Below are positions 19,358 to 27,914 of a DNA stretch of 64,000 nt, one piece after another. Source of the stretch: Edwardsiella hoshinae NBRC 105699 = ATCC 33379 (GTDB lineage: Bacteria > Pseudomonadota > Gammaproteobacteria > Enterobacterales > Enterobacteriaceae); NCBI RefSeq assembly GCF_000474215.1, contig NZ_BAUC01000016.1, positions 18,066 to 82,065 on the forward strand. The letters are read 5' to 3'. Positions within the stretch are counted from its first letter, which is position 1. Each line of letters begins with the position of its first letter. The notes beneath the pieces are model-generated. The model did not search any database and was not told the DNA's origin. It was given only the letters and a program-made list of their open reading frames with translations. Made by a program: the position numbers and the translations under genes.

Positions 19358-20137
19358 GTGAAAGCGGCAGCAATCGAAAGGCGTATGGAAATCTTCAACG
19401 TGGTGACCGCTCAAGGGAAAGCTCGCGTTGAGGAGTTAGCCGCAAGATTTAACGTCTCAAGCGTCACTATCCGCAGTGACCTGACCTTTCTGGAGGAGAA
19501 CGGCTATATCGTGCGTTCGCATGGGGCGGCTATCCCGAATACCGGGGTGATTGCCGAACTGAGCGTCCACGAGAAGCGCCACCGTAATAGCGGTGTGAAA
19601 TCCCAGATCGGTCTGGCGGCGGCCAAGCTGATTAACAGCGGTGACGCGGTGATTCTGGATTCTGGTACGACGACCCGTGAGATCGCCGGGCACCTTCGGG
19701 GCTTGGAGAACGTGGTGGTCATGACTAACGGTCTGGATGTCGCCGTGGAGCTCGTCTCCTCGCCCGGTATCGAGGTAGTGTGTACCGGCGGGGTGTTACG
19801 TAAGAGCGCAATGTCTTTTTCAGGTTCGCAGGCCGAAGCCTGCTTGAAGAACTTCTGTTTCGACAAAGTTTTTCTCGGGGTGGATGGATTCGATCTGCGA
19901 GCGGGTATCACTACGCACAACGAGCAGGAAGCGAGTCTTAACCGCTTGATGTGTGAGATCTCCGATCAGGTGATCGCGGTTGCCGACTCGACCAAGTTCG
20001 GCAAGCGTGGTTACCATATGATTCGGGATTTTGCTGATATCGATATCCTGGTGACGGACTCCGGGGTGCCCGACGATTATGTCGAACGCCTGCGGGAAGC
20101 CCACGTCGAAGTGATTATCGCTGAAAAAGAGAAGTGA
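19358..20137 (+). CDS. agaR: DeoR-family repressor AgaR
   Basis: A 259-residue DeoR-family regulator, predicted to repress the downstream amino-sugar genes until a phosphorylated sugar binds. An N-terminal winged helix-turn-helix spans about residues 5-60 (VEELAARFNVSSVTIRSDLTFLEENGYIVRSHGAAI). The C-terminal DeoRC sensor domain has the sugar-phosphate fold signatures ILDSGTTTREIA, MTNGLDVA, GGVLRKSAMSFSG and FLGVDGFDL. Over its length it resembles E. coli AgaR, including THNEQEASLNRLMCE. The start is a GTG at 19358 behind AAGGGGAC. It opens the cluster and is followed 50 bp later by kbaZ. Confidence 0.9.
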   Translation: MKAAAIERRMEIFNVVTAQGKARVEELAARFNVSSVTIRSDLTFLEENGYIVRSHGAAIPNTGVIAELSVHEKRHRNSGVKSQIGLAAAKLINSGDAVILDSGTTTREIAGHLRGLENVVVMTNGLDVAVELVSSPGIEVVCTGGVLRKSAMSFSGSQAEACLKNFCFDKVFLGVDGFDLRAGITTHNEQEASLNRLMCEISDQVIAVADSTKFGKRGYHMIRDFADIDILVTDSGVPDDYVERLREAHVEVIIAEKEK

Positions 20138-20144
20138 CGCGCTG

Positions 20145-20180
20145 ACTCCACGGTAAACCGGTCCGTGTTTATTGTGGAGT
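20145..20180 (+). promoter_or_regulatory. Hairpin covering the kbaZ ribosome-binding site
   Basis: ACTCCAC (20145-20151) pairs perfectly with GTGGAGT (20174-20180). The right arm contains the GGAG Shine-Dalgarno that serves the kbaZ ATG at 20188. In RNA the site would be partly hidden, which could limit kbaZ translation. Confidence 0.45.
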
Positions 20181-20187
20181 TATTTTG

Positions 20188-21468
20188 ATGCATCAGTTAG
20201 CGCAGCTTGTTCAGCGTCACAAGGCCGGTGAGCCGGTCGGTATCTATTCAGTCTGTTCCGCTCATCCGCTGGTTATCGAAGCCGCGATGGAGCAGGCGTT
20301 GCAGGATGATTCGCTCCTGCTGATCGAAGCCACCTCTAACCAGGTGGATCAATTCGGCGGTTACACCGGGATGACCCCGGTCGATTTCCGCGACTACGTG
20401 TGCCGTCAGGCCGATCTGCTGCAATTCCCGCTTGCCCGCCTGATTTTGGGGGGAGACCATCTCGGCCCCAACCGTTGGCAGCATCTGCCCGCCGCTGAGG
20501 CGATGGCCCATGCCGATACCCTGATCGCCGCCTATGTGGCCGCCGGTTTCCAAAAAATCCACCTCGATTGCAGCATGTCCTGCGCCGATGATCCGCTACC
20601 GCTGAGCGATGCCATGGTGGCCGAGCGTGCCGCGCGTCTGGCCGCCATCGCCGAGCGCACCGCGCGTGAACAGTTTGGCCGTAGCCAACTGGTGTATGTG
20701 ATCGGTACTGAAGTTCCGGTACCGGGTGGCGCTAAGGAGCACATCGATACGTTGGAAGTCACCTCACCGCAGGCGGCGCGTCAGACTATCGAATGTCACC
20801 GCGAGGCCTTTGCGCGGGCCGGCGTCGCCGACTGCTGGGAGCGGGTGATCGGCCTGGTGGTACAGCCGGGCGTCGAGTTTGACCATACTGGAGTGATCGA
20901 TTTCCGTCCGCAGCAGGCCCAGGCGCTAAGCCAGGTGTTGGCGGATTACCCGCACCAGGTGTTTGAGGCACACTCGACCGATTACCAGACCGATCAAGCT
21001 TATCGTGAGCTGGTGGACAACCATTTTGCCATCCTCAAGGTTGGTCCGGCGCTGACTTTCGCCCTACGTGAGGCGTTGTTCAACCTGTGTCATATCGAAG
21101 AAGAAATGTATGCCGCAGAACAGTGCTCTGGCCTGCGCCAGGCCATCGAAACGGCGATGCTGGAGGCCCCGCAGAACTGGCAGAAATATTACAGCGGCAG
21201 CGAAGAGCAGGTGCGTTTTGCGCGTCGCTACAGCTTTAGCGATCGCATCCGCTACTACTGGCCGACGCCGGCAGTACAGGCGGCGCAGCAGAAGCTGTTC
21301 GACAACCTGACCCAGTCGCCGATCCCTTACCCGCTGCTCAGCCAGTATCTGCCGCGTGAATTCACCGCGGTGCGTGAGGGCAACCTGACGCTGCAACCCG
21401 AAGCGTTGGTCAAGGCGCACATTAAACACATTTTATCCGGCTACGCGCAGGCGTGCTTGCGCAACTAA
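20188..21468 (+). CDS. kbaZ: D-tagatose-1,6-bisphosphate aldolase subunit KbaZ
   Basis: KbaZ/GatZ-type protein of 426 residues, the non-catalytic partner needed for full activity and stability of the class II tagatose-bisphosphate aldolase KbaY. In this cluster kbaY lies 11 kb downstream. Family signatures are strong: [69 protein letters not shown] and [10 protein letters not shown]. The ATG at 20188 is used; a TTG codon directly before it is in frame. The GGAG ribosome site sits in a hairpin. Confidence 0.95.
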   Translation: MHQLAQLVQRHKAGEPVGIYSVCSAHPLVIEAAMEQALQDDSLLLIEATSNQVDQFGGYTGMTPVDFRDYVCRQADLLQFPLARLILGGDHLGPNRWQHLPAAEAMAHADTLIAAYVAAGFQKIHLDCSMSCADDPLPLSDAMVAERAARLAAIAERTAREQFGRSQLVYVIGTEVPVPGGAKEHIDTLEVTSPQAARQTIECHREAFARAGVADCWERVIGLVVQPGVEFDHTGVIDFRPQQAQALSQVLADYPHQVFEAHSTDYQTDQAYRELVDNHFAILKVGPALTFALREALFNLCHIEEEMYAAEQCSGLRQAIETAMLEAPQNWQKYYSGSEEQVRFARRYSFSDRIRYYWPTPAVQAAQQKLFDNLTQSPIPYPLLSQYLPREFTAVREGNLTLQPEALVKAHIKHILSGYAQACLRN

Positions 21469-21481
21469 TTAGGACGTGACT

Positions 21482-22678
21482 ATGCAACAGTATATGGGAT
21501 ATGACCTGGACGCCTTACAGCGTCTCGGCGCGACATGGACGGCAAAAGAGATCGAACAACAACCGGCTTGCTGGGCGAAGACCCAGCAAATCGTTAGCGA
21601 CATGCACGCGCAAATCAGCGCCTTCCTGCATCGCGCGCTGGCGGCCGACAATGCGCGGGTGATCTTCACCGGCGCGGGTACCTCCGCCTTCGCCGGGCGT
21701 GCGTTGGTGCCGCTGCTGTCACGTTATGTCCCGCGCCGCATGGAGGCGATCGCCACTACCGATCTGGTCTCTTGCCCGCAACAGTATCTGAGCGAAGACG
21801 TGCCGACGCTGTTGGTGTCGTTCGCGCGCTCGGGGAATAGCCCGGAGAGCGTGGCGGCATTGCAAGTCGCGTCCGAATGCCTCAGCCAGTGCTATCACTT
21901 GGTGCTGACCTGTAACGCCGAAGGGCAGTTGTATCGTTTCTGCCAGGATAGCCTCAACGCCTTGGCGGTGTTGACGCCGGCGGAGACTAACGATCAGTCG
22001 CTGGCGATGACCTCCAGCTTCTCCTCAATGATGATGGCGGCAGTTACGATTTTTGCCGGCCTTGATAAATATTCGAAAGATATCGAAGAATTTTGTAAAA
22101 AAAGTGCGGATTGGTTCAAACAAATAAACCAGCAATTTGTGGATAATATCCGGGCTGGGCAGTATCAGCGTGTTATCTACCTGGGAAGCGGAGGATTACA
22201 GGGATTGGCTCAGGAATCGGCACTGAAAGTGCTGGAGTTAACGTCAGGCAGAATCGCTGCCATGTACGACTCCCCATTGGGATTCCGCCATGGACCGAAG
22301 GCAATAGTTAACAGTGAAACATTAATCTTTGTTTTTATTTCCAACGATCCTTATACGCGTAAGTATGATCTCGATCTGTTGCAAGAACTACGCAATGATA
22401 ATGTTGCCAAGGAAATTATTGCCGTCTCCGCTTATAGCGAGCATGCCGTCACTGCCGGTCGGCATATTATCGTGCCAGGCGTAGCACAAAGCGATGACAT
22501 TGGACTGTTGTTTGCTTATTTGATGTTGGCGCAAGCATTTGCATTCCATAATTCAATCGCCGTTGGCAATTCACCGGACAACCCTTCACCTACCGGGGAA
22601 ATTAATCGGGTTGTACAAGGTGTTACTATTTATGGTTTTGAAAAATCACTCGAAGGGAAAATATATGAATCAGCCTAA
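21482..22678 (+). CDS. agaS: SIS-domain galactosamine-6-phosphate deaminase/isomerase AgaS
   Basis: A 398-residue cytoplasmic protein with two SIS (sugar isomerase) domains. E. coli AgaS converts galactosamine-6-phosphate to tagatose-6-phosphate plus ammonia. The first SIS domain is marked by VIFTGAGTSAFAGRAL and VSFARSGNSPESVAAL (about residues 60-120). The second has VIYLGSGGLQGLAQESALKVLELTSG, where the ES pair is typical. The ATG at 21482 follows TTAGGACG. Base composition changes inside the gene: up to about 22,040 it is GC-rich like its neighbours, and beyond that AT-rich codons dominate through the stop. It overlaps agaV by 14 bp. Confidence 0.92.
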   Translation: MQQYMGYDLDALQRLGATWTAKEIEQQPACWAKTQQIVSDMHAQISAFLHRALAADNARVIFTGAGTSAFAGRALVPLLSRYVPRRMEAIATTDLVSCPQQYLSEDVPTLLVSFARSGNSPESVAALQVASECLSQCYHLVLTCNAEGQLYRFCQDSLNALAVLTPAETNDQSLAMTSSFSSMMMAAVTIFAGLDKYSKDIEEFCKKSADWFKQINQQFVDNIRAGQYQRVIYLGSGGLQGLAQESALKVLELTSGRIAAMYDSPLGFRHGPKAIVNSETLIFVFISNDPYTRKYDLDLLQELRNDNVAKEIIAVSAYSEHAVTAGRHIIVPGVAQSDDIGLLFAYLMLAQAFAFHNSIAVGNSPDNPSPTGEINRVVQGVTIYGFEKSLEGKIYESA

Positions 22679-23162
22679 TATTGTCTGGACTCGTATCGAT
22701 GAGCGTTTACTACACGGGCAAATCCGTATTACCTGGGGTAAACATACTGAGGCCAATCTGATTCTGGTTGCCAACGATGAAGCGGCCGAAGGCGATAGCG
22801 CGGCATTCATGCAAGCGGGCATGAAAGCCTCTGCTGGCGGTGAATATGAGGTACGCTTCTTTACTATTCAGAAAACCATCGATGTGATTCATAAGGCCGC
22901 AGCGCGCCAGAAAATTTTTATTCTGTGCAATAACCCAAGCGATGTCGCACGTTTGGTCGAAGGCGGTGTGCCGATTAAACATTGCAATATCGGCAATATG
23001 CATTTCCATGAAGGTAAACGGCAGATCGCGAAGACCGTATCGGTCGATGATAAGGATCTGGATGCTTTCCGTCGTATGATCGATTTGGGCGTCAGCTGTA
23101 CCGTACAAAATACACCTGACCAATCTCCCATCGATATTATGACTCTGGCGAAAAGCGCCTAA
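22665..23162 (+). CDS. agaV: PTS EIIB, N-acetylgalactosamine type (AgaV-like)
   Basis: A 165-residue mannose/sorbose-family EIIB, which relays phosphate from EIIA to the sugar entering through EIIC/EIID. The phosphorylated histidine is His17 in TRIDERLLHGQ. The GNMHFHEGKRQIAKTVSVDDKD block is typical. The longer ORF start at 22539 lies inside agaS. The ATG at 22665 gives the family N-terminus and overlaps the end of agaS by 14 bp. Gene order IIB-IIC-IID-IIA equals agaVWEF of E. coli. Substrate is inferred from agaA and agaS next to it. Coding sequence is markedly AT-richer than the next gene. Confidence 0.92.
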   Translation: MNQPNIVWTRIDERLLHGQIRITWGKHTEANLILVANDEAAEGDSAAFMQAGMKASAGGEYEVRFFTIQKTIDVIHKAAARQKIFILCNNPSDVARLVEGGVPIKHCNIGNMHFHEGKRQIAKTVSVDDKDLDAFRRMIDLGVSCTVQNTPDQSPIDIMTLAKSA

Positions 23163-23216
23163 TTCAATGGGGGGATTGCTTCCCCCGTTGTAACTCTGCG
23201 GTTGAGGAATATATTT

Positions 23217-23987
23217 ATGGTCTTTGAAGCGACGCTCGTTGCCATTTGGGCATTCTTATGCGGTATCGATAAATACGATGTGGCATTAAATATTCACCGC
23301 CCATTAATTACCGGCCCGGTGGTTGGGTTAATTATGGGAAATATGGAAATTGGTTTGATCGCCGGTGCCACGTTGGAGCTGGCTTGGTTGGGTCTGGTGC
23401 CGAACGCCGGGGCGCAGCCACCGGATGTCACCATGGGGACCATCGCCGCCGTGGCGTTTGCGGTGATGACGGGTCAGTCACCGGAAGTGGCGATGGGGGT
23501 CGGCATGCCGATCGCCGTACTGATGCAGATGATCGTCATCGGTTTCTTCGCCCTGACCGCGTTTACCATGGGGAAAGCGGACGAGTATGCCGAGCAGGCG
23601 GATGCCGGCGGGATATCGCGCTTGCTGATCGGCACGATCGTCACGCGCTCGATGCTCTACTTTGTTATCGCTTTCGCCACCGTCTACTTCGGTGAGCATG
23701 CGGCGGAATGGATCGACAAGAATACACCGAAAGCGCTGTTGGAAGGCCTGGGCATCGGCGCCAAGATGGTTCCGGCTATCGGTTTCGCCATGTTGCTGAA
23801 AATCATGTGGTCTAAAGAAATGGCAGGGGTGTTCTTTATCGGTTTCGTGATGACCACCTACCTCAAGCTGCCGATCATGGCCGTGGCGATCCTCGGCGCC
23901 TCCATCGCCGTGTTGTACTACTTCTTCAGCGGTAACAAGTCCAATTCACAGCAGCAGGTTAAAGAGGAATTCGAAGATGGCATCTGA
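23217..23987 (+). CDS. agaW: PTS EIIC, N-acetylgalactosamine type (AgaW-like)
   Basis: A 256-residue mannose-family EIIC membrane subunit, forming the sugar channel with EIID. Family hallmarks are the N-terminal CGIDKYDVALNIHRPLITGPVVGLIMG, GATLELAWLGLVPNAGAQPPDV and several hydrophobic segments to residue 240. The ATG at 23217 is chosen because GAGG lies 9 bases before it; an in-frame TTG at 23202 lacks a ribosome site. The acidic tail overlaps the start of agaE by 11 bp. Confidence 0.92.
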   Translation: MVFEATLVAIWAFLCGIDKYDVALNIHRPLITGPVVGLIMGNMEIGLIAGATLELAWLGLVPNAGAQPPDVTMGTIAAVAFAVMTGQSPEVAMGVGMPIAVLMQMIVIGFFALTAFTMGKADEYAEQADAGGISRLLIGTIVTRSMLYFVIAFATVYFGEHAAEWIDKNTPKALLEGLGIGAKMVPAIGFAMLLKIMWSKEMAGVFFIGFVMTTYLKLPIMAVAILGASIAVLYYFFSGNKSNSQQQVKEEFEDGI

Positions 23988-24867
23988 AGTCATTATCTCT
24001 CCGGCGCAGGAAGAAACACGTAAGGCCGCCAGCCTGGTGGACAACGTGGATGCTTATCAAGATGGTGAAGTCCGCAAGGTGATCACCAAGAAGGATCTGT
24101 GGAAGTGCGCGTTCCGCGGGCTGTTCATGGAAGGTAACTTCAACTTCGAACGTATGCAGGGTGGGGGTTTTGCCTACTCGATGATCCCGGCACTGAAGAA
24201 GATCCACGGCAATAACCGCGCGGATTTGGCCAAGTCGCTGAAGAACCATCTGCAATTCTTTAACGCCAGTCCGAAACTGTTCACCTTCCTGCTGGGTACA
24301 GCCATCGCGATGGAGGAGAACAAAGAGAAGCCGTCTACCATCAACGTGATGAAGGTAGCGGGTATGGGCCCGACCGGCGGGATCGGCGACGCTATCGACC
24401 ATATGACGTTGATGCCGTTGACGTTGGCGCTAGGCGCATCCATCGCCATCGACGGCTCCATCGCCGGTCCGTTCGTGTTCTTCATTCTGTATCAGATCGT
24501 CCACTTCCTGGTCTATTTCGGCCTGATGTTTATGGGCTACCGCGCCGGGACGGCGGCGATGGTGAGCATGAGCGATGCCACCGAGAAGCTGGCACGTGCC
24601 GCCAACATCATGGGTATCTTTGTCATCGGGGCGTTGTGCGCCACCTTTATCCGCTTCAGTACCACGGCGTCGATAGAGTTGGGCGGCAAGACGGTGGATC
24701 TCCAGAGTGCCTTGTTCGACAAGATCATGCCAAACATGCTGCCGTTGCTGTTGGTCTTCTTCATGTTCCGCATGGTGAAGGGAACCGGCTTCTGGGCTAA
24801 GCCACCGGTGCTGATCTTCTCGACGTTGGCGGCCGGCGTCGTCGGCCACCTGCTGGGTATTCTGTAA
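23977..24867 (+). CDS. agaE: PTS EIID, N-acetylgalactosamine type (AgaE-like)
   Basis: A 296-residue mannose-family EIID membrane subunit. Signatures are ITKKDLWKCAFRGLFMEGNFNFERMQGGGFAYSMIPALKKI and GMGPTGGIGDAIDHMTLMPLTLALGASIA. Hydrophobic segments lie mainly in residues 150-295. EIID subunits are unique to the mannose PTS family. The gene overlaps agaW. A perfect hairpin follows its stop, before agaF. Confidence 0.93.
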   Translation: MASEVIISPAQEETRKAASLVDNVDAYQDGEVRKVITKKDLWKCAFRGLFMEGNFNFERMQGGGFAYSMIPALKKIHGNNRADLAKSLKNHLQFFNASPKLFTFLLGTAIAMEENKEKPSTINVMKVAGMGPTGGIGDAIDHMTLMPLTLALGASIAIDGSIAGPFVFFILYQIVHFLVYFGLMFMGYRAGTAAMVSMSDATEKLARAANIMGIFVIGALCATFIRFSTTASIELGGKTVDLQSALFDKIMPNMLPLLLVFFMFRMVKGTGFWAKPPVLIFSTLAAGVVGHLLGIL

Positions 24868-24872
24868 TCGTC

Positions 24873-24904
24873 ACTCCCCGCACCATCATCAAGGAGCGGG
24901 GAGT
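24873..24904 (+). promoter_or_regulatory. Intercistronic hairpin between agaE and agaF
   Basis: ACTCCCCGC (24873-24881), 14-base loop, GCGGGGAGT (24896-24904): a perfect 9-bp stem just after the agaE stop. No T-run follows, so it is more likely an mRNA-processing or stability element than a terminator. Confidence 0.5.
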
Positions 24905-24935
24905 CTACCAATGAGTCAGTTGTAAGGGTTATTTC

Positions 24936-25376
24936 ATGATTGGTCTTGTCATTTCCGGTCACATCCATTTCGCCAGCGGCATGGCTTCCGCGGTACGCGC
25001 CATCGCCGGCGAACAGCCGCAGATGCGTTTTATCGACTTCGTTGAGTCCATGTCTACCGATGATCTGGAGGCGGCACTGCGCCAGGCAGCCGATGAGGTG
25101 GACGGGGGCGACGGCGTCTTGTTCCTGACCGACCTGCCAGGCGGCTCCCCCTGTAACCGCGCGCTGAATGTGCTGATGAGCCGCGAGGGCGTTGAGGTAC
25201 TGGCCGGCGTTAACTTGCCGATGATCGCCAATGCCGCCTTCGAGCGCGATGGCGCGAGCCTAGCGGAGTTAGTGGCGATCCTGCAAGAGATCGGCGCCAG
25301 CAGCGTACAGAACATGCGCCAGACGCTGGAAGCCGTCATGGCACCAGCCGAGTGTGAAGCGAGCGACGGACTGTAA
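24936..25376 (+). CDS. agaF: PTS EIIA, N-acetylgalactosamine type (AgaF-like)
   Basis: A 146-residue cytoplasmic mannose-family EIIA. It takes phosphate from HPr on His9 (LVISGHIHFASGM) and passes it to EIIB. TDLPGGSPCNRALNV and GVNLPMIANAAFER are family blocks. The AAGGG ribosome site lies 7 bases before the ATG. The stop is one base from the agaA ATG. Confidence 0.92.
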   Translation: MIGLVISGHIHFASGMASAVRAIAGEQPQMRFIDFVESMSTDDLEAALRQAADEVDGGDGVLFLTDLPGGSPCNRALNVLMSREGVEVLAGVNLPMIANAAFERDGASLAELVAILQEIGASSVQNMRQTLEAVMAPAECEASDGL

Positions 25377-25377
25377 G

Positions 25378-26535
25378 ATGATGCCGATTGCCTATCTGGC
25401 CGACCGGGTGTTTACCCCGCGCGGCATAGAGCGCGATGTCGCCGTGCTGGTCGAGGATGGCATCATCACCGGCGTCGGCCCGACAATCCCGCCGGGCGCA
25501 CAGGTGGTGCGCTTGGCCGGTCATACGCTTTGGCCGGGATTGATCGACATGCATATTCACGGCCGCGCTGGTGCCGATGTGATGGATGCGACGCCGCAGG
25601 CCCTGCAAACCATCGCCGATGCGTTACCGCAGTGCGGGGTGGTGGCGTGGGTGGGTACCACCGTCAGCGCGCCGCAGCAGGATGTCTGCCAGGCGTTGCA
25701 ACAGGTTGGGGCGTTTGTCGCCGCAGGGCAACGGCATGGCGCCCGCCTGCTGGGAAGTTTCCTCGAGGGGCCGCATTTTACCGCGCCTTATCGGGGGTCC
25801 CACCCCGAAACCTTCCTGCGCGAACCGGATGCCGACGCGTTGGAGGCATTGTGGCAGGCTAGCGACGGCACCCTGTTGCGTGCAGCCCTGGCACCGGAAT
25901 CGGAGACGGCGCTCCAGGCTATCGCCTGGTGGCGCGCGCGCGGTGTCAAGGTGGGCATCGCCCATACCGCGGCCAATTTTACCCAGGTACAGCGCGCGCA
26001 CGCCTTAGGCGCCGATTGCGGCGTTCATCTGTATAACGGCATGTCTGGGTTACATCATCGTGAACCGGGTTGCTGTGGGGCGGTGCTTTATTTAGACATG
26101 CTGTCCGAATTGATCGCCGATGGGATCCACGTTCACCCGGTGATGCTCAACCTGGCCTATCGTTGCAAGGGCTATCGGCATATCGCGCTGATCACCGATT
26201 GCATGCGTGCCGGCGGACTGGGCGAGGGGCGTTATCGGCTCGGCGCTCAGGAGATCAACGTGCGTAACGGTGAGGCGCGTACTGACGATGGTTCGTTAGC
26301 CGGCAGTACCTGTAGCTTGGATCAGGCGGTGCGCAACATGGTCAATCTGGCCGGCGTGCCGGTCTGGGAGGCTGTGCAGATGGCCTCGGCGGTCCCGGCC
26401 GCCTACCTCGGTCTGGCGCAGCGTTTGGGCGAAATCCGCAGCGGCGCGCTGGCGAACTTTACCGTGGTGGATGAGGCGATGACGGTGGTGGAAACCTATA
26501 TTAACGGCGAGTGCGCCTACCGGCGTTCGGTCTAA
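25378..26535 (+). CDS. agaA: N-acetylgalactosamine-6-phosphate deacetylase AgaA
   Basis: A 385-residue amidohydrolase-fold deacetylase producing galactosamine-6-phosphate and acetate. The metal-binding HxH is His59 and His61 in GLIDMHIHGRAGADVMD. Other family features are GSFLEGPHFTAPYRGSHP, HTAANFTQ, LYNGMSGLHHREPG (diagnostic of the AgaA branch), LIADGIHVHP, ITDCMRAGG and DDGSLAGST. The ATG at 25378 directly follows agaF; upstream in-frame residues fall within agaF. It supplies the substrate for AgaS. Confidence 0.92.
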   Translation: MMPIAYLADRVFTPRGIERDVAVLVEDGIITGVGPTIPPGAQVVRLAGHTLWPGLIDMHIHGRAGADVMDATPQALQTIADALPQCGVVAWVGTTVSAPQQDVCQALQQVGAFVAAGQRHGARLLGSFLEGPHFTAPYRGSHPETFLREPDADALEALWQASDGTLLRAALAPESETALQAIAWWRARGVKVGIAHTAANFTQVQRAHALGADCGVHLYNGMSGLHHREPGCCGAVLYLDMLSELIADGIHVHPVMLNLAYRCKGYRHIALITDCMRAGGLGEGRYRLGAQEINVRNGEARTDDGSLAGSTCSLDQAVRNMVNLAGVPVWEAVQMASAVPAAYLGLAQRLGEIRSGALANFTVVDEAMTVVETYINGECAYRRSV

Positions 26536-26672
26536 CGCGTGACGGGCCGGGCGAGGGCGACGGCGCGATACATTACAACCAGGGAGGGTCATGCCCGGCA
26601 TGGCCACCGCTAATCAGTGGCCCGCAGGGGAGTCGTCCGATAAGGGCGTGCGGGCCCAGTGAGGATAAGGCA

Positions 26673-27722
26673 ATGAGTGCGATAACACGTGAAGAGATCC
26701 TGGCAGACATGCTGCGGGTTTACCGCTATCAGGCGGCCAATCAGACGCGCAGCGTGGTACGCCGCAGCGGCAAGACGCGCTTCATCAAGGATACCGATTG
26801 GGAGCGCGGGGTATTTTGGTCTTGTGTCGCCGCAGCCTGGCAGGCGACCGGCGATAACATCTATCTCGATGGGGTGATGAACTACACCCTGCATACCGGT
26901 TTCCGTACCGGTCCTAATGCCCGTTTCGCCGATGACATGGTGTGTTGTCAGGCCTATTTGGATGTCTATCCCCAGGTCGAGCAGCCGGAAGCATTGGAGC
27001 CGACCATCAAGGCGTTGAGCCAGATGGTGGATGAGCCGCGCCCGGGTCGTGAGGATTGGTGGTGGTGCGACGCGCTGTTCATGGCACCGCCGGCCTTCGC
27101 CGCGCTCAGTGCGCGTACCGGCGATAGCCGTTACGTCGACTATATGGATGTCGCCTTCTGGGATGCCGTCGAGCATCTGTACGATCCCGAGAGCGGCCTG
27201 TTCTATCGCGACTACCGTTATATTCCCGATGGACAGGGCGGCGAGTTGCGTGAAGAGAATGGCGAGAAGGTGTTTTGGAGTCGGGGCAACGGCTGGGTAT
27301 TGGCCGCCGTGCCACGTATCCTGGCGCATCTGCCTGCGCATCATCCGAGCCGCGCGCGTTACCTGGCGTTGTTTAGCGATTTGGCGGCAGCGGTAAGCGA
27401 TTACCAGCAAGCCGATGGCCTGTGGCGCACCAGTATGCGCGATCCCGCACGCTTCCCGGCGGCGGAGAGTAGCGCCGCGGCGTTATTCTGCTATGGGCTG
27501 GCTTGGGGGATTGCGCAGGGGCTGCTGGCGCGTGAACGTTATCTGCCGATCGTCGAGCGTGCCTGGACGGCGTTGCAGGGTTGTATCCAGCCAAATGGCA
27601 TGTTGGGTTGGGTGCAGTTACCCGCCTTCAACCCGCGCGATGTACAGCGAGAGCACAACATCGATTACGGTGCGGGAGCCTATCTGCTGGCGGGCAGTGC
27701 GATGTTAGCGCTTTACGCCTGA
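26673..27722 (+). CDS. GH88/GH105-type unsaturated uronyl hydrolase
   Basis: A 349-residue alpha/alpha-barrel hydrolase of the GH88/GH105 group, which removes 4,5-unsaturated glucuronate or galacturonate from the non-reducing end of lyase products. Family signatures include RFADDMVCCQAYLDVYP (Asp87/Asp88) and DWWWCDALFMAPP (Asp133, probable general acid/base). FYRDYRYI, WSRGNGWVLAAVPRIL and a C-terminal NIDYGAGAYLLAGSAML also fit. There is no signal peptide, so it works in the cytoplasm on PTS-imported material. The ATG at 26673 is preceded by GAGGATAAGG; longer frames have no ribosome site. A terminator follows. With agaA and the sulfatase nearby, the substrate is probably a uronate-GalNAc disaccharide. 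Confidence 0.82.
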   Translation: MSAITREEILADMLRVYRYQAANQTRSVVRRSGKTRFIKDTDWERGVFWSCVAAAWQATGDNIYLDGVMNYTLHTGFRTGPNARFADDMVCCQAYLDVYPQVEQPEALEPTIKALSQMVDEPRPGREDWWWCDALFMAPPAFAALSARTGDSRYVDYMDVAFWDAVEHLYDPESGLFYRDYRYIPDGQGGELREENGEKVFWSRGNGWVLAAVPRILAHLPAHHPSRARYLALFSDLAAAVSDYQQADGLWRTSMRDPARFPAAESSAAALFCYGLAWGIAQGLLARERYLPIVERAWTALQGCIQPNGMLGWVQLPAFNPRDVQREHNIDYGAGAYLLAGSAMLALYA

Positions 27723-27742
27723 TCCCCTCATCGTCGCCACTG

Positions 27743-27770
27743 ACGCCCGACCCAGGTCGGGCGTTCTTTC
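27743..27770 (+). terminator. Terminator after the uronyl hydrolase
   Basis: ACGCCCGAC, loop CCAG, GTCGGGCGT (27743-27764), then TTCTTTC. It is a perfect 9-bp GC-rich stem with a short interrupted T-run, 20 bp after the stop. It ends the first transcription unit of the cluster. Confidence 0.65.
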
Positions 27771-27810
27771 ACCCCCTTTCGTTGTTATGCGGCCTCTGCG
27801 CTTACTGTGT

Positions 27811-27876
27811 TCGCCTTTGCTTTCGATTTTTTTCGATACTGTGATTTTACGCAGCGTATCTTTGCTTTCACTTTCG
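27811..27876 (+). promoter_or_regulatory. AgaR-type CTTTC boxes before the anSME gene
   Basis: CTTTGCTTTCG (27815-27825) and TTTGCTTTCACTTTCG (27861-27876) lie just upstream of the radical-SAM gene in a T-rich region. They share the TTGCTTTCR core with the boxes before agaR, implying common control of this second unit. Confidence 0.5.
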
Positions 27877-27914
27877 TAAAATAAGAAACATCGTTTTAAA
27901 TTGGGGTGTTTCTC

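Noticed and set aside
26610..27410. 266-residue minus-strand frame
   Set aside because: Antisense to the uronyl hydrolase, low-complexity and Arg/Gln-rich, typical shadow ORF.
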